Below the pieces are notes generated by a model. The model saw only the letters and a list, made by a program, of their open reading frames with translations. It was not told where the DNA came from and did no database searches. From JACVRM01 sp963755085 (GTDB taxonomy: Bacteria > Actinomycetota > Thermoleophilia > Gaiellales > Gaiellaceae): a stretch of 64,000 bases of DNA. The translations under genes and the position numbers were made by a program. Where the stretch lies: NCBI GenBank assembly GCA_963755085.1, contig CAVWIN010000004.1, positions 124,001 to 188,000 on the forward strand, given 5' to 3'. Positions 51,406-60,097 of this stretch are shown here, piece by piece. Position 1 is the stretch's first letter; each line of letters starts with the position of its first letter.

Positions 51406-52989
51406 CTACGGAGCGCCCTGGCGCACGGCATCGGGCGAACGCCCCATGAGGTCCTGCTCGTACGCCCAGACCGTGGCGGCGGCGCGGCTGCGCACGCCGG
51501 CCTTGCGGTAGACGTGCTCGATGTGGCTGCCGACGGTCTTGACGGAGATCCCGAGCTCGTCGGCGATCCCCTGATTCGACTGGCCGCGCACGAGCGCGAG
51601 CAGCACCTCGAGCTCGCGCCGCGTGAGCCCCGCCGGCAGCTCGCGCGGCCGTTTCGAAACGCGGTGCCCGGCCGCGGCGAGGACGGCGTCGACCGCATCG
51701 CCGTCCAGGCACCCGCTCTGCGCCTCGCGCCTGAGCTCCGCCTCCGTCGCCTCGGCGTCGAGGGCGTCCCGGTACGGGCGCGCCTCGCGCATGGCCACGT
51801 AGCAGTCGGCGGCTGCGAGGATGCGCGCGCCCTGGTCGAGGGTCGTCCCGCGCGAGCCCCGGTGGTAGCCGGAGCCGTCGAGCCGCTCGTGGTGCGACCC
51901 GGCCAGCTGTCCGATCGTCATGAGCGTCGACGACTGTGCGAAGGCACGCTCGGTGAAGTGCGCATGGAGCCGCACGCGCTCCCACTCCCCGAAGCCCAGG
52001 GCACCCGGCTTCTCCCAGATCGCGTTCGCCACGCCCAGGCGGCCGACGTCGTGGGCAAGGCCGGCGCGCCGGAGGAGCGTCACGGCGTCAGACCCGAGGC
52101 CCATCCGCCACGCCGCCGCCTCGGCGAGCTCAGCCACGCTGGTCGAGTGCTCCCGTAGCCACGGCGACTTGAGGCCGGTGAGCGCGGCAATGGCCCCGAA
52201 GGCGGCGTCGATGTGCTCACCTTCGACCCAGATCCGAGGCAGCGGCTCGGCGTCGAGCGCCTGCGCCCAGATCTGCTCCTCGTCGAGATCGCGGCGGAGC
52301 TCGTCGAAGTGCGATGTCGCGAGGCCGGCAAGGCGGGGGTCGTAGGCGGCGCCCGCCCGCTGCTCGACGATGGCCCGTGCGCCGTGCGAGCCCTCCGCGG
52401 AGAGGAAGAGCGAGATGTCCCTTGCCACGTGCAGGAGGCGGGCCGGCAGCGGGAGCGCCTCCCCGGCGGCGTCCGGGATCCCGCGGCCGTCCCAGCGGGC
52501 GAACACGAACTCGAGCCCCGCCTGCACGCCGGGCCCGAGGCCGAGCCAGCCGGCGAACCGCTGTGCGACCTCGCACATCGTCGCGAATGACTCCCGGGCC
52601 CTCGCCGGGTTGGCCAGGACGGCCTCCAGCATCTGTTCGCGCACCTCGGGCGGCCGGCCGGCCCCGACCCAGTCGTCGTAAAACGCGAGCACCGCGTCGC
52701 GGTCGGTGGTGTCGATCAGGAAGAACGCGGCCCGGTGGCCGATGTCGTCACCGAAGAGCTGCCCCGCCTCGTGGCTGTTCGACGTGCAGCCGGCCGCGTG
52801 CAGGAGCGCGACGTAGTAGGCGTCGGAGCACTCGGCATCCGTGGCCCCGGCAAGCTCGCCGAGGCGGACGGCGAAGATCGCCGTGCGCAACGCGTGCTCG
52901 AGCGGCTGGCCGGTGCCGAGATCGGTCGCGAGCGAGAGCACGGCCACCAGTTCCGCCGCGCGCACCGGCTGCTCGACCGACCGCGTCAC
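51406..52989 (-). CDS. HD-domain phosphohydrolase-LuxR regulator
   Basis: 527 aa. Residues about 10-190 and 280-440 look like two HD/HD-GYP units; the second has LLRRAGLAHDVGRLGVANAIW and GSHHERLDGSGYHRG. A C-terminal LuxR-type helix-turn-helix (about 455-515) reads LTRRELEVLLALVRGQSN then GISVKTVGSHIEHVYRK. It probably links a nucleotide or other signal to transcription. GTG 52989 lies 5 bp after the stop of the cupin-TPR gene, so they are one operon. Confidence 0.85.
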   Translation of the reverse strand: MTRSVEQPVRAAELVAVLSLATDLGTGQPLEHALRTAIFAVRLGELAGATDAECSDAYYVALLHAAGCTSNSHEAGQLFGDDIGHRAAFFLIDTTDRDAVLAFYDDWVGAGRPPEVREQMLEAVLANPARARESFATMCEVAQRFAGWLGLGPGVQAGLEFVFARWDGRGIPDAAGEALPLPARLLHVARDISLFLSAEGSHGARAIVEQRAGAAYDPRLAGLATSHFDELRRDLDEEQIWAQALDAEPLPRIWVEGEHIDAAFGAIAALTGLKSPWLREHSTSVAELAEAAAWRMGLGSDAVTLLRRAGLAHDVGRLGVANAIWEKPGALGFGEWERVRLHAHFTERAFAQSSTLMTIGQLAGSHHERLDGSGYHRGSRGTTLDQGARILAAADCYVAMREARPYRDALDAEATEAELRREAQSGCLDGDAVDAVLAAAGHRVSKRPRELPAGLTRRELEVLLALVRGQSNQGIADELGISVKTVGSHIEHVYRKAGVRSRAAATVWAYEQDLMGRSPDAVRQGAP

Positions 52990-52994
52990 GTCCG

Positions 52995-53633
52995 TCAGGT
53001 GCGAACGAGCTCCTGGAATGCCGGCTCGTCGCGGATCGGGTCGAAGTCCGAGTCGCTCTGCGCATACTCGCGCAGGGGCGGGTACAGCTCCATCGCCTGC
53101 CGCAGGTGGCCTATCGCGTCGGTCGGCCGGCCGGCCAGCGCCTCGCAGCACGCCAGGTTGTAGAGCGGGTTCGCGTACCCGGGATTCGCGTCGACGAGCT
53201 CGCGGCCCCGGTCGGCCGCCTCCTCGTACTTACCGGCCATGTACAGGGGGTTCACGGGCGCCCAGAGCTCCCACCCGCCGGGTGTGTAGGCCTGCCCTGC
53301 GACCGCGCCCGCCGCCAGGATCGTCGTCTCCGGCTCCTCAGCGAACGCCGTCCGCTTCGACTCCGGCGTGACGAACACGTACGTCCCGGCCGGCGCGTCG
53401 ACCTCCTCGCCGTCGATCTCGAACCGGGCACGCCCGCGCCAGACGAAGTAGAGCTCCTCGTCCTGGCCGTCCTCGTCGTGCTCGTTGATGATCCTGTCGC
53501 CCGCAGCGTGGCCCGTCCACGCGTTCAGGCCGAACGAGGTGATACCGAAGTGGTGCCGCACCGGCCGGTACGGGCAGCGGCCGTCGGTGAGCTCCTCGAT
53601 CTCGTCCAGGCTGGCGACGCGGTAGCCGTCCAC
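52995..53633 (-). CDS. Cupin-TPR protein
   Basis: 212 aa. A cupin half (about 35-120; HDEDGQDEELYFVWRGRARFEIDG, APAGTYVFVTPES) is followed by TPR-like helices (NPLYMAGKYEEAADRGRELV, LYNLACCEALAGRPTDAIGHLRQAM). TAGACT lies 7 nt before the GTG at 53633, a leaderless start. The alternative ATG at 53660 would overlap the divergent gene's start. It may sense a small molecule for the HD-LuxR regulator it precedes. Confidence 0.75.
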   Translation of the reverse strand: MDGYRVASLDEIEELTDGRCPYRPVRHHFGITSFGLNAWTGHAAGDRIINEHDEDGQDEELYFVWRGRARFEIDGEEVDAPAGTYVFVTPESKRTAFAEEPETTILAAGAVAGQAYTPGGWELWAPVNPLYMAGKYEEAADRGRELVDANPGYANPLYNLACCEALAGRPTDAIGHLRQAMELYPPLREYAQSDSDFDPIRDEPAFQELVRT

Positions 53634-53658
53634 CCGCCGGAGTCTACGGTTCAGACGC

Positions 53659-54672
53659 ATGGATCTCGGCCTCGTCACCTTCGCCGACCTCGCGCCCGGC
53701 CAGGCGCCGGTCGAGCGCATGCAGAACCTGCTCGAGGAGGCGCGCCTGGCGGACGAGCTGGGTCTCGAGGTCTTCGGCGTCGGTGAGCACCACCGGCCGG
53801 ACTATCTCGTCTCCTCGCCGGCCACCGTGCTCGCGGCGATCGCCGCGCAGACCAGGCAGATCCGCCTCTCCAGCGCCGTCACGGTGCTCTCCTCGGACGA
53901 CCCGGTGCGCGTGTTCCAGCAGTTCGCGCACGTCGACCTGGTCTCCGGCGGGCGCGCCGAGATCATGGCCGGTCGCGGCTCGTTTACCGAGTCGTTCCCG
54001 CTGTTCGGCCACGACCTGCGCGACTACGACGAGCTCTTCTCAGAGAAGCTCGAGCTGCTGCTCGCGATCCGCGACTCGGCCCGCGTCACCTGGTCGGGGC
54101 GCCACCGCGCCGCGCTCGCCGATGCGGTCGTGTGGCCCCCGCCGGTACAGCAGCCGCTGCCCGTCTGGATCGCGGTCGGCGGCACGCCCGAGTCGGTGCT
54201 GCGCGCCGCACGCCTCGGGCTGCCGATGACGCTCGCGATCATCGGCGGGCAGACCGCCCGCTTCCAGCCGTTCGCGGAGCTCTACCGGCGCGCCTGGGAC
54301 GAGGCCGGCCACGACGGGGAGCCGACGCTTGCGATCAACACGCACGCATTCGTTGCGGACACCGAGGCCGCGGCGATCTCCGCCTTCGGGCCGCCGTACC
54401 TGGAAGTGATGAACCGCATCGGGCGCGAGCGCGGCTGGCCGCCGTCAGGCCGCGCGGAGTTCGACGCCCTGCGCGCTCCGGATGGCCCGCTCGCGCTGGG
54501 CTCGCCCGAGCAGGTGGCGGAGAAGATCAACCGCATCCAGGAGCTCTTCGGCCCGCAGCGCTACCTCGCGCACATGAGCATCGGCGCGGTCGCCCACGCC
54601 GACGTCATGCGTGCGATCGAGCTGTTCGCGACCCGGGTCGCGCCGCTCGTCAGTTCCCCCACAGCGGCCTGA
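53659..54672 (+). CDS. LLM-class flavin-dependent oxidoreductase
   Basis: 337 aa. It starts MDLGLVTFADLAPG. The luciferase-like barrel shows FGVGEHHRPDYLVSSPATVLAAIAAQT, SSAVTVLSSDDPVRVFQQFAHVDLVSGGRAEIMAGRGS and VWIAVGGTPESVLRAA. FMN or F420 is the likely cofactor; the substrate is unknown. Its end overlaps the convergent YCII gene by 23 bp. Confidence 0.9.
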   Translation: MDLGLVTFADLAPGQAPVERMQNLLEEARLADELGLEVFGVGEHHRPDYLVSSPATVLAAIAAQTRQIRLSSAVTVLSSDDPVRVFQQFAHVDLVSGGRAEIMAGRGSFTESFPLFGHDLRDYDELFSEKLELLLAIRDSARVTWSGRHRAALADAVVWPPPVQQPLPVWIAVGGTPESVLRAARLGLPMTLAIIGGQTARFQPFAELYRRAWDEAGHDGEPTLAINTHAFVADTEAAAISAFGPPYLEVMNRIGRERGWPPSGRAEFDALRAPDGPLALGSPEQVAEKINRIQELFGPQRYLAHMSIGAVAHADVMRAIELFATRVAPLVSSPTAA

Positions 54673-54994
54673 CCTCGATCGCTCCGAACTCCGCGTTCGG
54701 GTGCGTGGCCGCGATCTGAACCGCATCCTCGAGGCTGTCGGCCTCGATCAGGTCGAACCCGCCGACCGCCTCCTTCGTCTCCGCGAACGGGCCGTCGGTG
54801 ACGAGCGTCCTGCCGCCGCGGACCCGGATCGTCTGCGCGCGGCGCGGCGGTGCGAGCTGGTCGCCGATCAGCCACTTGCCGCGCTCGCGGAGCTCGTCGA
54901 CCCACCAGAAGGGCTGATCGCCCGGCGGCTCGGTGGGCTCCTCCTGGGCATCCATGTGCTCGGTGTCCCAGCAGACCAGCAGCAGGTACTTCAT
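54650..54994 (-). CDS. YCII-related protein
   Basis: 114 aa. MKYLLLVCWDTEHMDAQEE, then GPFAETKEAVGGFDLIEADSLEDAVQIAATHP is the common YCII/DGPF arrangement, often found beside ECF sigma factors or dehydrogenases. The function is unproven. A GAGGAG ribosome site precedes the ATG. Confidence 0.88.
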   Translation of the reverse strand: MKYLLLVCWDTEHMDAQEEPTEPPGDQPFWWVDELRERGKWLIGDQLAPPRRAQTIRVRGGRTLVTDGPFAETKEAVGGFDLIEADSLEDAVQIAATHPNAEFGAIEVRPLWGN

Positions 54995-55059
54995 GGTGCG
55001 CTCCTCTCGTCGGTGTCACCGGGACAACGGGTGGGCTGCGCCGCGATCGACACTTTTCG

Positions 55060-55785
55060 TCAGCCCGAAGACTCGAGCGCCTCCGCATGCGCGACGACCT
55101 CATCCGGCGTCGGCGGCGAGAGCAGGATCTCGGCCATCTGCTCCGCCAGCGGGTCGTCGGTCTGCCGGTAGGCGGTCACCGCCCGCTCGACGTCGTACTC
55201 GGTCCGGCGCAGGTCCACGTCCGGCCCGAGCACGGCCCAGTACGCGCCCGGCTCCCATGCGTAGGGCATGCCGACGCTGCCCGGGTTGACGCTGCGGATG
55301 CCGGCCGCTCGGCGGTCGAACTGCAGGTGCGTGTGGGCGCTGACGACGACTCGCTCCGGCCGCCCTGCGACCGCGGCGGCAAGCCGCTCGTCGGGTGTCC
55401 CGGGCGTGATCAGCTCCTCGTCGCTGCGGGGTGAGCCGTGGCAGAAGCGAACCGGGCCCAGGCCTGCGACGTCGACGGTCACGCCCTCGACGGCACGACG
55501 CAGGAACGCCATGTCTTCGTCGGTGTGCGCGTCGAGGAGCCAGCGCTCGCGCGGCGTATCGGCTCGCCGCTCGAAGAGCGCGCGCTCGGCGTTGCCGCGG
55601 ACGAGCAGCGCCGGCGCCGGAAGGTCCTGCAGCAGCCGGGCCGTCTCGTGCGGCAACGGCCCCCAGGTCAGGTCTCCCCCGAGGACGACGAGCTCCGGCG
55701 GGTCGGCTCCGAGCTCGGCGAGGACGGCCTCGAGCGCGACGGCGTTCCCGTGGACGTCCGAGAGGACGGCGACCTTAGAGGTCAA
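55060..55785 (-). CDS. Calcineurin-like metallophosphoesterase
   Basis: About 241 aa. VAVLSDVHGNAVALEAVL, LVVLGGDLTWGPLPHET, LLVRGNAERALF, FCHGSPRSDEEL and VSAHTHLQFDRR are the five metal-binding motifs in order (YfcE/DUF2437-like). TTG 55785 is taken as start (TTG 55797 possible); both overlap the stop of the PLP-enzyme gene, indicating coupling. Confidence 0.88.
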   Translation of the reverse strand: MTSKVAVLSDVHGNAVALEAVLAELGADPPELVVLGGDLTWGPLPHETARLLQDLPAPALLVRGNAERALFERRADTPRERWLLDAHTDEDMAFLRRAVEGVTVDVAGLGPVRFCHGSPRSDEELITPGTPDERLAAAVAGRPERVVVSAHTHLQFDRRAAGIRSVNPGSVGMPYAWEPGAYWAVLGPDVDLRRTEYDVERAVTAYRQTDDPLAEQMAEILLSPPTPDEVVAHAEALESSG

Positions 55786-56698
55786 GGTAGGGCGCAACGC
55801 TCAGGTACTTGAAGCCGCTGTCGACGGCGAGGGTCACGATCACAGCATCGGGGCCGAGCCGCTCGGCGAGCCGGTGCGCGCCGACGACGTTCGCGCCGGT
55901 GGAGATGCCGGCGAAGATGCCTTCCTCGCGCGCCAGCCGCAGCGTCATCGCCACCGACTCGTCGTCGCCGATCGGCTCGAGATGGTCGACGCGATCCGGG
56001 TCCCAGTGCGGCATCACCATCCCCGTCCAGCCCTGGATCAGGAAGGCGCCGCGCTCGCCGCCGGCGATCGCCGCCGACGAGGCCGGCTCGTGCGCCTGGA
56101 TGAAGACGCCGCGCGGCCGCAGCGCGTCGGCGACGCCCATCACCGAGCTGGCCGTGCCCATGCCGTGGCAGAACGCCGTCACCCGCCCGTCCGTCTGCTC
56201 CCAGATCTCGCGGCCCAGGCGGTCGCGGTGGCCCGGGATGATGTACGGGTTGTTGAACTGGTCGGTCGCGTAGTGACCCGGCTGGGCGGCGAGCTCGCCG
56301 GCCCGCGTGACCATGTTCTGGATGTCCTGCGCGGTCACTTTCGGACGGCCCTCGACCGACGGGATCTCATCGATCTCGGCGCCGAGCGCGCGCGTGAGCA
56401 GGAAGCGCTCCTCGGTGAAGCAGTCGGCCATCACGATCAGCGGGCGGTAGCCCTTGGCCCGGCAGACGAGGGCGAGCGCAGGCCCCGTGCTGCCGCCCGT
56501 GTACTCGACGACCGTGTCGCCCGGCGCGATCAGCCCGTCCCGCTCGGCGCCCTCGATCATCGCGAGCGCCATGCGGTCCTTCATGGAGCCGCTCGGGTTC
56601 GTGTACTCGAGCTTCAGCCAGAGCTCGGCGCCGTTCGCCGGCGCACACGGGCCGAGACGCACGAGCGGCGTGTCCCCGATCGCGTCGAGTATCGACAT
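55775..56698 (-). CDS. Cysteine synthase family PLP enzyme
   Basis: 307 aa. PLP Lys40 lies in NPSGSMKDR. VVEYTGGSTGPALALVCRAKGY is the phosphate-binding region, with GTASSVMGVADAL and GIFAGISTGANV further on. This is the beta-replacement fold (cysteine synthase or cystathionine beta-synthase without CBS domains). The exact reaction is not readable. Directly abuts the upstream DUF202 gene (TGA then ATG). Confidence 0.9.
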   Translation of the reverse strand: MSILDAIGDTPLVRLGPCAPANGAELWLKLEYTNPSGSMKDRMALAMIEGAERDGLIAPGDTVVEYTGGSTGPALALVCRAKGYRPLIVMADCFTEERFLLTRALGAEIDEIPSVEGRPKVTAQDIQNMVTRAGELAAQPGHYATDQFNNPYIIPGHRDRLGREIWEQTDGRVTAFCHGMGTASSVMGVADALRPRGVFIQAHEPASSAAIAGGERGAFLIQGWTGMVMPHWDPDRVDHLEPIGDDESVAMTLRLAREEGIFAGISTGANVVGAHRLAERLGPDAVIVTLAVDSGFKYLSVAPYLDL

Positions 56699-57055
56699 TC
56701 AGAGGATCACGACGAGGACGGTCGCGGCGCCGAGGACGATCCCCGCGATCGTGAAGCCGGCTGCGGCGACCGGCCCGAACTCCACGAACCGCCCCTCCCG
56801 CAGCGCCGCCTCCTGGCGCCGCTCGCGGAGGAAGCCGTACACGATGAATGAGACGCCGAGCATGGCGTAGCCGACGCCGACGAGCTCGTACCCGACCGCC
56901 GACCCGCCGGCCAGCGTCGGGACGATCTTCCCGACGCCGAGGCTGACCGCGAACGCGGCCAGCGCGCTCCGCCACCAGGCGAGGTACGTGCGCTCGCTCG
57001 CCAGCCGGGTGCGCCGCGTCGCGTCGACGACCGCCTCGAATGGGTCCTGCTCCAC
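56699..57055 (-). CDS. DUF202 membrane protein
   Basis: 118 aa, three membrane helices. TRLASERTYLAWWRSALAAFAVSLGVGKI is the DUF202/YidH signature. TAGGCT lies 8 nt before GTG 57055; an in-frame TTG at 57082 is an alternative start. Confidence 0.82.
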   Translation of the reverse strand: MEQDPFEAVVDATRRTRLASERTYLAWWRSALAAFAVSLGVGKIVPTLAGGSAVGYELVGVGYAMLGVSFIVYGFLRERRQEAALREGRFVEFGPVAAAGFTIAGIVLGAATVLVVIL

Positions 57056-57090
57056 CTCGCGCGAGCCTACCGCGGCGTTCAAGAAGGCGA

Positions 57091-57096
57091 TACGTT
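57091..57096 (+). promoter_or_regulatory. Probable -10 box of the solute-binding-like gene
   Basis: TACGTT lies 6 nt before the GTG at 57103, with no ribosome site. Confidence 0.4.
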
Positions 57097-57102
57097 CGGC
57101 CG

Positions 57103-58314
57103 GTGACCGCCGTCCGCTTCCTCGGGCCCGACACCGACGCCTACGTCGCGAGCGTCGAGCGGCACGCCGGCGAGTTCGAAGAGCAGACCGGCCTCGAGCT
57201 CGACATCCGCATCATCGGAAGCGACGAGTACTTCTCGAACCGGATCCACCACCTGCTCGACGGGGAGGAAGCCGCCGATGTCTACATGTCGGGGCCGGTG
57301 CTCGTCTGGGAGCACGTCGCCGCCGGCTACGTCGAGCCGCTCGACCCGTTCCTCGACCGCTACGACGCCGGCGACTTCGTCGACCGGCTGCTCGCCTGCA
57401 ACCGTTGGACGGGGCGCTTCGGCGACCCGCTCGGCGAGGGCCTGCTGCTCGAGATTCCAGTCAACTGCGAGTCGTACAACCTCGCGTACGTGCCGGCCGT
57501 CCTCGAGGAGGCCGGCGTCGCCGTCCCGTCCACCTGGGCCGAGTACTTCGACGTGGCCCGCACCGTCGCGCGCCGGCCCGGCGGCGTGCGCGGCTTCGGC
57601 CAGCGCGGCACCGACGCCTGGCACACGATGTACACGGGGTACGCGACCCAGCTCTGGTCGTACGGCGGCACCGACTTCGCGGACGGCCGCTGCGCGATCG
57701 CGGATCCTCCCGCACTGCTCGCGACGACCGAGTTCCTCGACGCGCTCCGGGAGGCGGGGCCGGTCGACTGGCTCGACCAGCGCTGGTACGAGCTCGCGCT
57801 CGACTTCGCGCGCGGCCGCTACGCGCTGCTCGTCGACTCGGACCACTACGTCGCCTACTTCGAGGAGCCGGCGACGTCCGAGCTCGTCGGCCGGATCGGC
57901 TACGCGCCGCCGCCGGCCGGGCCGACGGGCCTCCGGCGCCCGAATCTCTGGACCTGGTCGGTGGTCATGAACACGCGTGCCGCCGACAAGGAGGCGGCGT
58001 GGCGGTTCGTCGCGTGGGCCACCGGCCGCGACTTCCTGCTGCGCTCGGCCTTCGAGGGGAACATGAACCCGACCCGGACTAGCATCTGGGAGGACGAGCG
58101 CTTCCGCGCGCACACGGCCGGGTGGGGCGCGTTCCACGACGTCGCGCGCACGCTCGTCGAGCGCGATGCCTTCGTGCTGGCTTCGCCCGCGGCGAACTAC
58201 CTCGAGATCGCGCGCCGCTGGGTGCAGGCGCTCCTCGACGCCCACGCCGGCCGCGCCGACGTCGCCGGCGCGCTCGAGGCGGCAGCGGCGGACATCGACC
58301 GCCTCGTCAGTTAG
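57103..58314 (+). CDS. ABC solute-binding-protein-like protein without signal peptide
   Basis: 403 aa, type I periplasmic-binding fold of the sugar family: VTAVRFLGPDTDAYVASVERHAGEFEEQTGL, YMSGPVLVWEHVAAGYVEPLDPFLDRY, PVNCESYNLAYVPAVLEEAGV, TWAEYFDVARTVARRPGG. Unlike normal members it starts directly with the first beta strand and has neither a signal peptide nor a lipobox. No permease or ATPase genes lie nearby. It could be a cytoplasmic binding protein, or the start may lie elsewhere. Stops overlap the convergent TOPRIM gene. Confidence 0.82.
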   Translation: MTAVRFLGPDTDAYVASVERHAGEFEEQTGLELDIRIIGSDEYFSNRIHHLLDGEEAADVYMSGPVLVWEHVAAGYVEPLDPFLDRYDAGDFVDRLLACNRWTGRFGDPLGEGLLLEIPVNCESYNLAYVPAVLEEAGVAVPSTWAEYFDVARTVARRPGGVRGFGQRGTDAWHTMYTGYATQLWSYGGTDFADGRCAIADPPALLATTEFLDALREAGPVDWLDQRWYELALDFARGRYALLVDSDHYVAYFEEPATSELVGRIGYAPPPAGPTGLRRPNLWTWSVVMNTRAADKEAAWRFVAWATGRDFLLRSAFEGNMNPTRTSIWEDERFRAHTAGWGAFHDVARTLVERDAFVLASPAANYLEIARRWVQALLDAHAGRADVAGALEAAAADIDRLVS

Positions 58315-58856
58315 GCGGCGGCGTCGAGCACGCCGCGGAGCGGCCGCGGCACGCGCTCCGGCGCGAGCGCCTCGACCAGCAGCCGCGCGTAGACGATCTT
58401 GCGGCTGCTACCGCTCCCCAGCCACCGGCGGAGCTGCTCCTCGACCGGCCGCCCGCGCCACTCCGGCTGCTTCTGGAGCGTCCGGAACGGGCCGAGCTCG
58501 CTGTTGGCGGCGACGACCTCGAGCACGGCTTCCGCGCCGAGCGCGCGGATCAGCTCCTCCTCGAGGTCGGCCTCGCAGACGAAGAAGCCGAGCGCCTCCA
58601 GGCCCGCCCGGTCGATGTTCTCGCCCAGCCCTGCGCGCTCGAGGGCACGGCGGAAGTCGGGCTCCTCGCCGGCGTCGCAGAGGCCTGCGAGGCGGGCGCC
58701 GGCGAACCCCGCGAGCGCACGGCCGATCGCCTGCGCGCCGCCGATCGGGACGACCTCCGTCCCCTCGACGGCCAGGTCGCGCCCGAGGCGCTGGGCCAGC
58801 GCCACCAGCGCGGCGCGGTCGCTCTCGCCTTCCACCAGGATCACACGCCGGTCCAT
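58311..58856 (-). CDS. TOPRIM-domain protein
   Basis: 181 aa. MDRRVILVEGESDRAALVALAQRLG, then VVPIGGAQAIGRAL and LAGLCDAGEEPDF form the TOPRIM core (Glu in VEGESD and Asp in LCDAGE). It resembles the nuclease half of OLD-family proteins without the ATPase. TATTGA lies 7 nt before ATG 58856, supporting that start over ATG 58862. Confidence 0.78.
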   Translation of the reverse strand: MDRRVILVEGESDRAALVALAQRLGRDLAVEGTEVVPIGGAQAIGRALAGFAGARLAGLCDAGEEPDFRRALERAGLGENIDRAGLEALGFFVCEADLEEELIRALGAEAVLEVVAANSELGPFRTLQKQPEWRGRPVEEQLRRWLGSGSSRKIVYARLLVEALAPERVPRPLRGVLDAAA

Positions 58857-58934
58857 CCTCATATCAATACGGGTTCGCACCGATGGCGGCCATCGGTCCC
58901 GGCGGGACATTGGGCGTGCAAGGAGGAGGTGTCT

Positions 58935-59186
58935 ATGTCGACGCTTTCGCACCACGCCGGAGACAAGCCGCGTCTCATGCCGCAGCTGCTCGTCTCGGAG
59001 ATGTGGGCGTCCATCGCGATCGCAGTCATGTGGCTGGCGGTCACCGTCGCCGCGATCTGGGGGCCTGACTTCGTCAGCACGAGCGCGGGTGGGAACAGCA
59101 CCACGATCCCGTGCGCGATCGCCCTCGGGCCGTTCGCGTTCGCGGGGACGTGGGTCGTCGCGAAATACGGCTTCCGCCGCGACTAG
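58935..59186 (+). CDS. Small two-helix membrane protein
   Basis: 83 aa. Two hydrophobic segments (WASIAIAVMWLAVTVAAIWG and CAIALGPFAFAGTWVVAKYG) are joined by a short polar loop. A perfect AAGGAGGAGGT ribosome site lies 4 nt before the ATG. I know no function; the layout resembles small actinobacterial membrane proteins of transporter operons. Confidence 0.75.
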   Translation: MSTLSHHAGDKPRLMPQLLVSEMWASIAIAVMWLAVTVAAIWGPDFVSTSAGGNSTTIPCAIALGPFAFAGTWVVAKYGFRRD

Positions 59187-59191
59187 GGCGT

Positions 59192-59228
59192 GGATGCCGG
59201 GCGAGGCTGACCGCCTCGTCCGGCATCC
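59192..59228. terminator. Bidirectional terminator
   Basis: GGATGCCGG (59192-59200) pairs with CCGGCATCC (59220-59228), with an inner CGAGGC/GCCTCG stem. It lies between the stops of two converging genes. Confidence 0.75.
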
Positions 59229-59234
59229 GGCCGG

Positions 59235-59618
59235 CTACGCCTGCTGCTGCTCTACGACCATGAGGTTGTTGCCCTCGCTGTCGCGGAAGCCGAAGAGCAG
59301 CGGCACGGTGCCGTCGCCGCCCATCAGCTCGTCGTCGACGTCGACGCCGCTCTGCTTCAGTGCGGCGTGCTCCGCGCGCGCGTCGCGCGTCGAGAGCGAG
59401 ATGCCCGTCTGGTGGCCCGGCTGGAACTCGCCCATCGGGGGGGCGAGCGCGATGGCGGCGCCGCCGTCCGGGGGCGAGACCTCGACCCAGCGGTCGCCCT
59501 CGCCGTACGGCACGTCCGCGATGACCGCGAAGCCCAGCTTGTTCGTGTAGAAGGCAATCGCCGCGTCCTGGTCGGACACCGGGATGATCACGCGGCCGAT
59601 GTTGGTGATGCCTGACAC
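59235..59618 (-). CDS. VOC (glyoxalase-like) protein
   Basis: 127 aa. ITNIGRVIIPVSDQDAAIAFYTNKLGF, then DRWVEVSPPDGGAAIALAPP and FGFRDSEGNNLMVVEQQ form the paired beta-alpha-beta modules. The C-terminal GNNLM replaces the more usual GNxxE metal position. AAAGGAG lies before the GTG start. Confidence 0.88.
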   Translation of the reverse strand: MSGITNIGRVIIPVSDQDAAIAFYTNKLGFAVIADVPYGEGDRWVEVSPPDGGAAIALAPPMGEFQPGHQTGISLSTRDARAEHAALKQSGVDVDDELMGGDGTVPLLFGFRDSEGNNLMVVEQQQA

Positions 59619-59623
59619 GTCGT

Positions 59624-59693
59624 CTCCTTTCGTCGCTTCGCAGGTGTAGACGCTCGTGCGGCGCGCAAATCATCGGCATCCCGACGAAAGGAG
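59624..59693. promoter_or_regulatory. Symmetric control region between VOC and copper-protein genes
   Basis: CTCCTTTCGTCG (59624-59635) and CGACGAAAGGAG (59682-59693) are a perfect 12-bp inverted repeat containing the ribosome sites of both divergent genes. Shared control is possible; the core between holds both promoters. Confidence 0.5.
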
Positions 59694-59698
59694 CGTCC

Positions 59699-60097
59699 AT
59701 GTCCATGCGGGAGATGATCGCGGCTCACCCTAGCCCGCCGCTCGTCGACGTCGACACGCTCGCGCGTTGCATCGAGGAGTGCTTTACGTGCGAGGCCACC
59801 TGCACCAGCTGCGCCGACGCCAGCCTCGGAGAGGACGACCTTCGCGAACTGGTCGGCTGCATCCGCACCTGCCTCGATTGCGCCGACGTCTGCGCGGCGA
59901 CCGGGCGCATCCTCGCCCGCCAGTCGTCGGGCGGGGCGTACCTGCGTGCGGCGCTCGAGGCCTGCGCACAGGCGTGCCGGGACTGCGGGGAGGAGTGCGG
60001 GCGCCACGCCCGGCACCACGAGCACTGCCGCCTCTGCGCGGAGGAGTGCCGGCACTGCGAGGACGTCTGCAACGAGGTGCTGCGGCTACTCGGCTGA
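59699..60097 (+). CDS. Four-helix-bundle copper-storage-type protein (DUF326)
   Basis: 132 aa with 18 cysteines in spaced pairs along helices: CIEECFTCEATCTSCAD, CIRTCLDCADVC, CAQACRDCGEECGRHARHHE, CRLCAEECRHCEDVC. This is the Csp3-like pattern in which Cys residues line a bundle and bind many Cu(I) ions. There is no signal peptide, so it is cytosolic. AAAGGAG ribosome site; ATG 59705 is also possible. It overlaps the convergent kinase gene by 12 bp. Confidence 0.92.
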   Translation: MSMREMIAAHPSPPLVDVDTLARCIEECFTCEATCTSCADASLGEDDLRELVGCIRTCLDCADVCAATGRILARQSSGGAYLRAALEACAQACRDCGEECGRHARHHEHCRLCAEECRHCEDVCNEVLRLLG

